A stretch of DNA of 64,000 bases from Lampris incognitus (lineage: Eukaryota; Chordata; Actinopteri; Lampriformes; Lampridae): assembly GCF_029633865.1 (NCBI RefSeq), contig NC_079216.1:66059450-66123449 (forward strand), in the 5' to 3' direction. Each line of letters opens with the position of its first letter. Within the stretch, counting starts at the first letter, position 1. Shown one piece after another: positions 31,975-43,300 of the stretch. The translations under genes were made by a program, and so were the position numbers. The notes under the pieces were generated by a model. It was given only the letters and a program-made list of their open reading frames with translations, searched no databases and was not told where the DNA came from.

Positions 31975-33335
31975 ATAATCCAGTGAGTCAAGTAAATTCT
32001 TTGAGAGGGTACAAGCCTGTTTCATGCCATAAGCAATCATCAGCTGTCAATTCATGCCCCCCCCCCCTTTTTGTTGAGCACTTCCCCTACCGTTGAGTGT
32101 TCCTTTTAACAAAGTTATATATATATATATATTATATATATGATGATATGATTTATTTTTAGTTTGGATATATGTGTCAGTTTGAATATGTGTGTTCTTG
32201 TCGTTCGTGGTGTGTTTCTGTCTGTATGTTGCATGGCTGTGGGCTGGGGGGAACCGGCATTTCGCTTCACCTCATGTGTGCAAGTACATGAGGTGAAATG
32301 ACAAAGTGTTCCTGATTCCTGAATCCCGGTCACATGGGGGGGGGGTAAAATTGGCTATCTGGTCTTTTTTCTTTTTCTTTTTTTCCTAAAACGGACCCGC
32401 GCTTACTTTGCTCAGATACATGATCGTTACTTTTGATTTTTATAAATCGTTCGATTGTCGTTCATACAGAGTAAATATACAGGGCTACCCTTTCCTCTTA
32501 AACCACATGTGTGCTCAAACGATAGGACCAGTTTTTTTTTCTTTTTTGGAAGCCATGACTTCATTAAAATGCTGTTTAATTCTTCAAAAATCATGATACT
32601 GTGGTGACCCACATCTATATAACTAGAGACATTCACCTAAGAGGACGGCGTACCTTTAAGGGAAGAGGCGAGGGGTGAGATAATGCACTTCCGCTTCCGG
32701 TACACAGTTCAGTGTCGTTGTCGAATGTATGACATGCAAGGTTGGAGCTAGTAAACTACCTCGACTACGTCTACTCTCACGTCTCCTGTCTCATTGTTTT
32801 CTAACTCCACAATACAGCCGATCTCTTTTTCAAACACAGGAAGCTCGCACTGCAGTCGAGCATGTGTGTTTGTGCGTTCCAACGAATAAGCAGCAGCAGC
32901 AGCAAACCTTGCTTACGATCAACTTACGTAATGACTTCGTTGTGCACTTCTGCAAAACGTGTTGTCCTTGCCTGATCTGTGCCGGTTTACTCTGGAAGAA
33001 TGGACCTGCTGGGCTACAGGACTTCCTGCCGTCACAGGTGCAGATGTTTACAGATGGTTGGGTTGGGTTGGGTTGGGTTGGGTTGGGTTGAATCGCATCG
33101 ATTACAAAAGTTGTTCCAAATCAAACTGGATTTTGTTCCCATTTGAAACATTCTGAATAGAGGAAGAGACACGGTTTGCGTTGCTCATTGTCAAACAGGA
33201 GACGTGTCGTGGTTTCTGAAGGTAAGTGCCACATTGGACTGTGCTGAAGGCCGGTGAGAAGATTTGTCGCCGCTACTGTTTGGTTTTGAGTGAAAGTCAA
33301 GCAAGCAAATCGCCTTCCCTGCCTTCCCATTCCCA
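31975..33335. other. intergenic, no gene recognised
   Basis: Contains (TA)n at 32118-32143, a C-run at 32057-32066 and a tttttttttctttttt patch near 32530. A (GGGTT)n run is at 33058-33090. Short frames have no supported similarity. Confidence 0.4.
33056..33090 (+). repeat. (GGGTT)n run with G-quadruplex pattern
   Basis: Six consecutive ggttgggttgggttg-type units give at least four GGG tracts with 2-nt loops, a classical quadruplex-forming pattern. No adjacent gene is identified. Confidence 0.85.
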
Positions 33336-33838
33336 GATAGCAAAGCTGCTGCGGCCCGGACCCGTCCCACACCCGACACCTTCACCCGGCCCACATACCG
33401 CGTGGAATGATGGCACTTGGGCGGCCCGCTCCTGTTTGCCAGATCTGGGCCAGAACCAAGCCACAGCAATGCCGCATGTGCCACATATTTACCACAGGTA
33501 AATAGTTGATGTTTGCTTACTTCTGATCTTTCATCGTGACCTTACATTGCTTAGAGAGATGCCACACGTGCCACGTATTTGCCCAAGGTGGCCCATATGT
33601 GTTTTGTGATATTTGGGCCGCATTCACCATTTACCACCCGGGGCACACCCAGACCACACGTTGCCCAGAGCACCGCATCTTTGCCAAAAAAGGCCCACAT
33701 TTGATTTGGCATAATTGAGCCATATTTACTATTATACATGTGGGCCACTTCTGGTTCACATCCATTTTGTCAGGGCCAGAAGAAGGCCACCAGTGCCGCA
33801 TCATCGCCTGAAGTGGCCCACGCCCGGGTGCTGTCTGG
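33336..33838 (+). mobile_element. family E MITE with ~60-bp insert
   Basis: It begins cccagatagcaaagctgctg and ends ggtgctgtctggttt, and carries the gtgggccacttc blocks. It is interrupted at about 33500-33560 by a segment (agttgatgtttgcttacttc, then ttacattgcttagagag) that also interrupts the family E copy at 50980-51840. Confidence 0.75.
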
Positions 33839-33995
33839 TTTCAGCACAGGTCGTGCATATGACCTAGCAGACACGACACACCGCTGAGATGGACGTGCAA
33901 GCCTTTGCAAGCCGTGGTCCTCCAGAAACCTCTTCTCTGGGATGCTTTACATAGATTTTACGCGGGGTTACTGAGACGCAAGTCCCGGCCTTTTG

Positions 33996-34318
33996 TCGGG
34001 GCGTCCGGGTAGCGTAGCGGTCTATTCCGTTGCCTCCCAACACGGGATCGTCGGGTCGAATCCCCGTGTTGCCTCCGGCTTGGTCGGGCGTCCCTACAGA
34101 CACAACTGGCCGTGTCTGTGGGTGGCAAGTCGGATGTGGGGGTTTGTCCTGGTCACTGCACGAGCGCCTCCTTTGGTCGGTCGGGGCGCCCCCTGGATTG
34201 GCAGGGAGGGGATGGAGCAGCGACCGAGACGGCTCAGAAAGAGCGGGTTAATTGGCCAGATCCAGCCGGGGAGGAAAAGGGGGGACACTGAAAAAGAGAA
34301 AAAGAGAAAAGAAGTTCA
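33996..34318 (+). mobile_element. family A SINE, internally shortened
   Basis: Head gggcgtccgggtagcgtagc; B-box-like gggtcgaatccccg. The middle ~100 bp of the family body is missing. ggccttttg flanks both sides (33987-33995, 34319-34327). Confidence 0.85.
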
Positions 34319-34399
34319 GGCCTTTTGCCATTTGTTGTGTACTTTCAACAACCTGTAGATGGGGCAGTTTTCATGAACAAACTCCATGTGGCCAAGAAC

Positions 34400-34409
34400 T
34401 ACTAGCACT

Positions 34410-34477
<68 letters not shown>

Positions 34478-34478
34478 T
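34400..34478. repeat. (CA)n microsatellite
   Basis: An uninterrupted cacaca run of about 32 units after gcactaaa. Intergenic. Confidence 0.95.
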
Positions 34479-34714
34479 TACTGACTGTCCACATTGCCAG
34501 CGTTGACATCAGTTCCTGCTGACTCTGTCTTGTTGGAGGATGACTTGTCTAAACAGAGACCAGAATTTGGCCCTTGTACCTCACTGAGCTCATGTGTTTG
34601 GGCTGTCATTGTTTCTTTCCAGCCCCTTAGTTCCGGCTGGTTTGATGCTTTCCTGTGCCGTCACCGGGCAGCGAGTTAACCAGGCCTCTCGGGGAGACCT
34701 CTTCACCGACCATC

Positions 34715-35135
34715 GACAGACTGTTCCCAGACAGCAGACACGTTTGAGCCTAATCTGGGGCACTTTTGGTACTTACGGCTCACTTACGGCACTGGTGCCT
34801 GTTGTGTGGGCCAGACGTGGCCCAAATGTCATAAGCCGGGCCTGACTTGGGTTACGGCAAGTGTTGCGTGGGCCAGACGTGGCCCAAATGTCATGAGCCG
34901 GGCTTGACTTTAGTTAAGGCACATGCTGTGTGGGCCAGAAGAGGCCCAAATGTCATAAGCCGGGCTTGACTTTAGTTAAGGCACATGCTGTGTGGGCCAG
35001 GAGAGGCCCAAATGTCATGACCTGTGGCTGAGTTGAGGCAGCCACACTCACCCTGAGTCAACGCCGTCATCCAAGGAACCGTGAGATAACTGCGGACGTG
35101 GGCCATATTTGGGCCGAAGATTGTTTGCTATCTGG
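34715..35135 (+). mobile_element. MITE related to family E ('agacagcagacac' subtype)
   Basis: Starts cagacagcagacacgtttg and ends gaagattgtttgctatctgg. Its interior holds three direct repeats of tgtgggccag...tggcccaaatgtcat (about 70 bp each). A related copy is at 59215-59505 in IMPDH1. Confidence 0.65.
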
Positions 35136-35519
35136 TTTTAAAGGGACTAAAACGGCCGTCTCTTCTGGACTTCCGTCCTTCATCTGTGCTGGTTGTATGT
35201 AAATGTATGAAGCGCAGCATCACAGGCAGTGGCGATGAAGCCGGTTAAGAGGCCATATACGCTTTAGGAGAGACCGATGCTAAACCACTCCATCATCACT
35301 ATAAGAGATTTTTTGTGAAGGTCAAACTTTAAGGTTGACACACTTAACCGGCCTCGGTGCCTTAATTTTGACTGTTCTCTGTAATATTCAAACATCATGG
35401 ACTGATGACATGGATGGATTTTGAGGCGTTCGCTAACATTCAACTATTTGTCACACATTTTTGGCGACTATTCGAATTTAGAATATCCACTTTGACACAA
35501 CGTATTAGATGTACATGCT

Positions 35520-36391
35520 GTTCGGGCATCCGTGTAGCTTGGCGGTTATTCCGTTGCCTACCAAGATGGGGACCGCCAGTTCGAATCTCCCCCAGGTAAT
35601 ATCCGGATGTTGGCCACTTCAGGCACTGATGGTCTTCTTCTGGCCCTGACAAAATGGATGGGAGCATAAAGTGGCCCACATGTATCATGGCAAATATGTC
35701 AAATCAAATGTGGCCTTTTTTGGCAAAGATGCGGTGCTCTGGGCAACATGTGATCTGGATGTGACCCTGAAGTGGCCCGTGTGCTAAATGGTGAATATGG
35801 CCCAAATATCACAGAACAAATATGGCCACCTTTGGAAAATATGTGGCACATGCGGTATTGGTATGGCTTGGCTCTGGCCCAGATCTGGCAAACAGGAGCA
35901 GGGCCGGCCGGCTTGGTCAGGTGTCCCTACAGACACAACTGGCCGTGCCTGCAGGTGAGAAGCCGGATGTGGGTGTGTGTCCTGGTCTAGCACCTCCTCT
36001 GGTTGGTCGGGGCGCCTGTTCGGGGAGGAGGGGGAACTGGGGGAAACGGCGTGATCCTCCCACACGCTCCGTCCCCTTGGTGAAACTCCTCACTGTCCTG
36101 GTCGCTGCACTAGCGCCTCCTCTGGTCGGTCGGGGCACCTGTTCAGGGGGGGAGGAGGAACGGGGGGGGGCAGCGTGATCCTCCCATGTGCCCCCCCCCC
36201 CCCCCCCCCCGTTGAAACTCCTCACTGTCAGGTGAAAAGAAGCGGCTGGTGACTCCACATGTATGGGAGGAGGCATGTGGTAGTCTGCAGCCCTCCCCGG
36301 ATCGGCAGAGAGGGTGGAGCAGCGACCGGGACGGCCCGGAAGAGTGGGGTAATTGGCCGGATCCAGTTGAGAGAAAGGGTGAAAAAAAAAG
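35520..36391 (+). mobile_element. family A SINE split by a family E MITE, 13-bp TSD
   Basis: An exact agatgtacatgct duplication (35507-35519, 36392-36404) brackets the composite. The SINE head (35520-35592) is separated from its body (about 35910-36391) by a reverse-oriented family E element (about 35593-35908). The body also has an internal direct duplication around 35985-36150 (cctcctctggt...ggtcggggc). So the SINE inserted first and the MITE second. Confidence 0.85.
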
Positions 36392-36973
36392 AGATGTACA
36401 TGCTATTCCTGCCCCATTCGACCATGGTCAATAAATGAAATCAGCGAGAAATTTGTCATTTCTTCCGATAGTTACTGTAAAGTAAGTTCTTTCACCCCAG
36501 CACAACCTAACCTGGGCCGAGAAGGGGAAACACATGACACTGTTCTGCTTGGTTCTCAGAGACTTTGAATGCATGTGAAGGTATGTGGATCAGAGTCTAT
36601 TTTTAAAGCATCCTGGGAATTGAATTAGGCCATGAGGCTGCATGATTTCACCCATCAGAGGAAAAACATCTAAGCAGGTTGGTAACATCGGGAGGGGGGG
36701 TGAGTCAAGAGAGGGAACAGCACTCTCTTGTCAGGGAGCGGTCACAGTCACAAGTCACGACCGATGTGGCGGCAGGGTCATGTGAATGTCAATCAAGCAC
36801 ATTGGCTTCCTTGTTGAAGAAGTCCATCCACTACAACTTGGGTTCAGAGGGATGTGCGTCCATGCTACTGCAACAATGCACTCTGTGCATGTGCAGCTGC
36901 ATTTACAGCAGGTTGCACTGCGTGCATACCGGTATAATTTGATAATGCGTGTCGTAATTTAAAGTCCTATTCA

Positions 36974-37803
36974 AACATGACCTAAACCTCTCGTTCAGTC
37001 AGAAGGACTGGGACCACATCTGTCAGAACTCCAAGAAAATGTCTGGGGATATTAGGATCAGACTTATTCAATTCAAAATACTTAACCGGTTCTATTGCAC
37101 TCCAGCAAGGTTGCATAGACTAGGGCTGGAAGACACAGCAGACTGGGGGAGGTGCCAGAGGTCAGTGGGTACTTTTACATGAGTTATGGGCATGCCCTCT
37201 TCTCCAAGACTTCTGGCTCCAAGTTCACAAGAAGATCTGTGACATTATGAATGGTGATTTTACTTTCAGCCCTAGACTTTGTGTTGGGGGACCCTCTGCT
37301 GCTCACCCACTGTGTGGGGCCTGTTGCAGACTGGATCCAGACTAGCATCATGGTGGGGGGGCAGATCGTCATGACAGGGTGGAAGACAACAGGGGGACCT
37401 TCCGTGTAGAAATGGATCACGGAACTGGGAAGCATTGCGGCGTATGAGTGTGTCTTACGGGATGCATAACAGATCAGAGGATCGTGCATTGAAATGGGGA
37501 CATTTCTAGCCTATATTAATAACTGAGGAAGTCTCGTATGGACAGCGTGGCACAGCAGTCTGTTAGAGGAGCAGACTGGACGGGCCGAGAGAGAGCTACA
37601 TATAGATTTCTGACTGGTGCAAATGCAAGAGTGTGTGTTTCTATTATTATTCTGTGTATATTGTGGTGTGGTGTGTTTTTATTTTATGTTTCTTGTTGTT
37701 TTGTTTTTCTTCCGTGTCTTTTTATCGCGTGCTGTTATTTGAGTATATGTCTGTTACACTTCTGTATTGAAAAAGTTGAATAAACTATGAATCCTAAAAA
37801 AAG
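36974..37803 (+). mobile_element. 5'-truncated LINE (L1/Tx1-like ORF2 tail), 13-bp TSD
   Basis: Flanked by the exact duplication aaagtcctattca (36961-36973 and 37804-37816), ending in cctaaaaaaag. The frames encode 'RIRLIQFKILNRFYCTPARL', 'RLGLEDTADWGRCQ' and 'SPRLCVLGDPL', typical of the C-terminal part of Tx1/L1-type fish ORF2. It is frame-broken and non-functional. Intergenic, upstream of PRRT4. Confidence 0.85.
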
Positions 37804-37816
37804 AAAGTCCTATTCA

Positions 37817-38455
37817 CAGGAAGCATGCTGATGTTTTCACGATTGTGTTGGCACATTTCTTGCAGAGTGACCAAACTGTGTGTTCACTCTGACAGAGCGG
37901 AGGACTCGACACTGGCAGTAAATCACACTCAATACTCTGTATTGATCTGCTGTTCAATCCGGCACCGAGGACTGCCTCCCCACCGACCAATGAGGCTTTG
38001 GTCACCGGGAGATAAATTTCCCCCTCTCTCCTCTTCCCTGGGCAGTTTCCTCAGTGAGGTGCAAACGGAGGACTTGTGCGTATCCACCACACATCTCGTC
38101 ACATAAACTTGCAGTGAAGAACAATGAGGAAGGACCACCACAACGCACGCCCCCCTGCACGTGAATATGAATGAGACGTTACAGCGTGTGAAACAGTGCA
38201 GAGCCGGGAGAGTCGGTACCTCCCCCCCCCCCTACACAAATCACACAGGGACAGCGGCTGACAGCTCTGTGCAGTGGCATGGATGGAGCGTATAGGGCGG
38301 ACGGGGAGGGCTGTCTGAAAGAGGTGGGGTCTGTCCCATGTGTCTGCTCGTCTGATGGAGAAAAGAGCAGCAGCACGGCACAGTGAATATGAGAGGACGG
38401 AGAGCGCTGCGTAGAGAGACTGCAGGCATGCAGCAATGTGGAGCATCATCCGGGC
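37817..38455. other. PRRT4 upstream region
   Basis: Moderately CpG-containing sequence without repeats of the families above. No other gene is recognised. It probably contains the PRRT4 promoter; no TATA box or defined core element could be assigned. Confidence 0.4.
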
Positions 38456-38551
38456 TTAAAATTCTGGGACGGCTGCAGCGCAGCGGACAGTTTACGAGTT
38501 AGGGACCCCCGAAACAAGACAGACTACAAAAGAAAAGGAAAGAGAGGTTAG
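38456..38551 (+). other. prrt4: putative PRRT4 5' UTR exon with donor
   Basis: A purine-rich stretch ends in gttagaaag/gtaagaaa at 38551/38552, a strong donor. It pairs in sense with an acceptor ttctttcttccag at 38881-38893. The coding exon that follows would start at 38894, 120 nt before the ATG. The 5' boundary is unknown. Confidence 0.45.
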
Positions 38552-39013
38552 AAAGGTAAGAAACAGTCTTTTTTTTTACCCTCGTCTTTCTTTTTTCCCC
38601 TAGTTTAAGCGTCTGTTATGCTTGTAATGTGCGCATGTGAGTGTGTTGGACGACTGTAATGAGATTTTGGTGTCGGCGTGAAGGAGAGAGTGAAGCAAAC
38701 AAGCACATCCTTCATTGTTTTCAGAAAACTTAATCAGAATCAGAATACTTTGTTCCTCCCCGAGGAGAAATTGCGTACCTGAACAACAAAGGAGGCTCGT
38801 CTGGTTGACCGTTTCATCCCCACACCATGTTCCAAGCTGCCAGAGCTTCCACATTGTTTTGTCCTTGGTATGAGAAATGCTTCTTTCTTCCAGGTGAGTC
38901 AGGAACAAAATCCTTCAAGATCTGCGGTCACAGACTTGTCAGCCATGTGACTGTCCAGTCCTCTTCACACCTACAGCATGTGACTTCGCAGAGGACCGTA
39001 CAAGACCTCCGCC

Positions 39014-40287
39014 ATGCCCTCTCTGTGGAATCTTTATCTCGTCTTCTCCCTCGCCTCGCCTCTCCCGCCTCACGTCGCTGCTTCAACCGGGGAAGATGTC
39101 AAGGGAACGCCACAGCCAGACCCAGACACAATCTCACAGGGTCTCACGAAGCCCTCACAGAGCCCTCGTGGACCCGACGTCCTGCCTTTCCATTCTACGT
39201 TGGGTCCAAAAACAGCCGAGATCCTGTCCCTGCCTCTGAGTTGGCCCACGTCGTCATCTGAGGAGGCTGACAGACAAGGAGTCATTGGGGAATACGCCGA
39301 TATGCAAGACACTTCAGAGATATATTCGTCGAGAAGTGAACAAGTGTTCCCGCCACTCGGCACGACAGAGAGAGCCACGGAGGTCTCTACTTCCAAGGAG
39401 GATGCCAGACTAATAAGAGCTTCATCAGAGAAAAAAACAGGCCAAGAGCCAGCTCCTCGATATGAGCCAGCCAAGACCAGTACGTGGGACATGCATGGCC
39501 CTGCACAGCACACCACACAGACGGGAACGGGTCAGCCCACCCTCCCAGCCCCACAGAACGACACCTTTCATGGCCCAGAACACGTTCTCCTCTCTGACAC
39601 ACCTTCAGCATACAGGCCGACCTCCGAAACTTCAACACTCTCTACTGGATCCAGGCCACTTTCTGGAGCCTTTACTCCTCCACTAGAAAAGGACAAGTTG
39701 GGTGGCCAGACCACGGGGTCTTGGGTCACTATGCAGGGAGGGCTGCAAAAAGAGGATAACCTACAGAGAGGAAATGAAGATGGGATGCACAATTACACAA
39801 ATGGTCGGTTACACGGAGGAAATGACAGCAGTAAGACGGAGAAAGGTAAGAATCACACGAATTCTTCTTCAGCAAATAAACAGAATTTGCAGTTTAATGC
39901 TTGAAACATCATTTTTTTACATAATTGATGCCATACTTAATGGTAGCAGTTTCTTGTGAATGGCAGTATACCATCCTTCTGGTTTTTGTTTGTTCATTTG
40001 TTTTGGTTTTCTTTGGCAGCACTTTGGTGGACACGGTATTGTAGTTTTGTGTCAAACCGGTTTATTACCCAAAATTGCCAGACTACGAGTCTGTAGCTGC
40101 AGTATCTGTGATATGTATTCTGCTGGCAAACACGGTCGTTTTACATTCACGGAGCGGTTTTGCATCACTCCACCCCTCCCAATCTCCCATTCTCTTTTAA
40201 AATCTCTCCCTCGCTCTCCTCTGCCCCTCTTCTCCTTTATCTTTCCCGTTCAATCATGTCATCAGACATTTTCCTGCTCAATTCCCT

Positions 40288-40328
<41 letters not shown>

Positions 40329-43300
40329 AGAAGAGAAATTAAAGGCATTCCCTTTGCAGTCTGTATGCATTAACTACCTCTCGAAGACCACGAGATTGAT
40401 TGGACATTAGATAATGATCACACACACATGCATGTATGTACACACACACACACACAAGCACATGCACACACACGTATGCATCTGTCAAGGGTAAATAATG
40501 AGTTGTGCCCACCCACCAGCAGTGAGGATAACACTGAGAGAACAATGTCCGACACTGCCCCTTCTCCACTGCATGGTACTGGTTCTACTCTACTCTACTG
40601 GACTCTACTCGCTTTACTTTTTGGGATTTGGTTTCCCACGGCAGATAGTATCCCCTCACAGCGAAGCCCCCGCTGGTCATTTGTGAGTGTGTTGACTAGT
40701 TTTTCCTCCCTTGTCTACCAGCGCCCCACACAAGTGTTTTATCCATCCATCCATCCATCCTTTATCCAAACCGCTTATCCTGCTCTCAGGGTGGCGGGGG
40801 TGCTGGAGCCTATCCCAGCAGTCACCGGGCAGCAGGCAGGCGGGGAGACACCCTGGACAGGCCGCCAGGCCATCACAGGGCAACAGACAACTAAGCACAC
40901 CTCTCTGAAATATGAGAGACCAATAGTGACATTCTCATACTTGATTCCAGAGATAAATCCCTCCCTAAACAAACTAACAACACTTTCTTAATGCATTTCC
41001 TTCTCTAGGCTGTTTTATCACAGCGTTGTGTTTTATTTTCAAGACCAACTCTAAATGTGCGCTTCAGATGAACAATATTACTGGAACTAAGAGATTCACT
41101 GACAACAAATAATTTTTTACAGGTTATCAACTATAACACAAGTTTTATAAGACTCACCTTGGCATTTCCTGGTTATAAACACAGCTGTTCAATTTTTCTC
41201 TGACCAATCGGTGTTCAGATTTGATTCATATTTAAATATAAATAAATGTTATTTATATTTTATTTTTGTTTATATTTTATTTATATTTAAATTCAAATAT
41301 TTTTATTTATTTATTTTATAAGATTTTTTATATTTAAATAAATTTTATTAATTTATTTTCATTTATATTTAAATATTTTTTTATTTATTTGTTTTATAAG
41401 ATTTTATTTGTATTTAAATAAATATAAATAAGCATATATATCTATATTTATTTGATTTTATTTATGTATTTATAGTGGTATTTTCATGTCACCTTTTAGT
41501 ATGGGCTCAGCTCACTTGGGACCTCGACAGAGGTGGTACCAACAAAAGTACCTGGTACCGGGTACCTGGTCCCTAACTTCTGCCCAATGGAAAACCAAAA
41601 AGCAAGTTGAGTGGAGTCGAGCCGGTACCATGCAGTGGAAAAGGGGCACTACATTGGCAGTCTGATGCAGGTAGTGTTCAAATCCAGGGGTTTGACACTT
41701 TTTAAGACCAGGGCTTAAGTTAAGGTGAGTGGTTTCAGAATCACCTTGGAAAAGGAGCTCTTTAAAACACCCCTGCACCCTAGTTATTCAGGGCACATGC
41801 CAATAAACCCGCCAACCCAAAGCAGAAGGATTTCTGTGTGTTAACTGCTGCCGCTTTACTGTTGAGGTAAAGACCTTCACGACCGGCCAGACCGTGAGCA
41901 CAGCTTCCCCTCTGCTGGCCATCAGCTCCCTGGTTTGGCTCCATTTGCAGTAGAAGTATATTTACTCTGGCTGTACTTTCACCTGGAGATCAGGATGCGT
42001 ACATTATTCATTGGTCACACAGTCACAGCCAGATGTTGAAGTTCCACATAAACTTTATTTGCACAGTCCCAATAGAACGACACAATATGAGCGATAGCAA
42101 CATACCGTTTGACCACGATTATAAATAGTCCCACCAAATGGGAGCAGCAATGAGGTCAATAGCACCTAATCACACACACATATCTCTCTCTCCGTCTCTC
42201 TCTCTCTCGCTCACTCTCCCCCTATCTCCTTCTCTCCCCCTCCCCTCTCTTTCTCTCTCTCCCCCTCCCCTATCTCTTTTTAATGAATGCTTTTTAAAAA
42301 TCAAATCAAATCCCCTTTCTCTCTCTCCCCCCTATCACTTTCTCTCGCTCTCCCCTCTCTCTCCCCTATCTTTATCTCTCCCCCCTCCCCTCTCTCTCTC
42401 GCTCACTCTCCCCCTATCTCCTTCTCTCCCCCTCCCCTCTCTTTCTCTCTCTCCCCCTCCCCTATCTCTTTTTAATGAATGCTTTTTAAAAATCAAATCA
42501 AATCCCCTTTCTCTCTCTCCCCCCTATCACTTTCTCTCGCTCTCCCCTCTCTCTCCCCTATCTTTATCTCTCCCCCCTCCCCTCTCTCTCCCCTATCTTT
42601 CTCTCTCTCTCTCCCTCCCCCCCCCCACACACACACAGACACACACTCGCTCGCTCTTGCTCCCACTCTCTCTGACCCACTTACAGACTCCCAGTTACGA
42701 GCTTGTTCTGTTTTATTATAGATTAACTCATCTCACACACTGCAGACTCCCCCCTGCTCCCTATACGTCCCCGTGTGTTGACGTGGACCGCGCGCTCTGG
42801 CCAACACTAATTCTCTACAACGTCGGACATAAACGAATAAGAAGCGGTAAACTGATTTCATCATTATCATCATAGCTGATGAATTACACAACACCGCGGA
42901 AGTGTCCTTCGCTAAGATTACATTAGTCTCTACTGGGAATCCCTCTCTGTCACGCTGCAGTGCCGGTTTACTTAACAGTGGATCTTGTCAAATCTGTCGG
43001 TAACGTTAGGATGTGCCACATGGTGTTTGATGGCTTGCCCATTTCCAAGAGGCGCTGTGGTGTGGAATATCAAAAGCTTGAACAGGTTTGTTTTGTATCG
43101 TTCCCCTTGTTGCTTGACACACTTGGGTGGCACGGTGGCCCAGCGGTTAGCGCTGTCGCCTCACAGCAAGAAGGTCCTGGGTTCGAACCCAAACTTGGGG
43201 GTGGGGGGGGTCATCCCACGTCGTCCTCTGTGTGGAGTTTGCATGTTCTCCCCGTGTCCGTGGTGGGATTTCTCCGGGTGCTCCGGTTTCCCCCACCATC

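Noticed and set aside
42138-42875. 245-codon Leu/Ser/Pro frame in the PRRT4 intron
   Set aside because: It is an artefact of CT-rich simple sequence with a 192-bp duplication.
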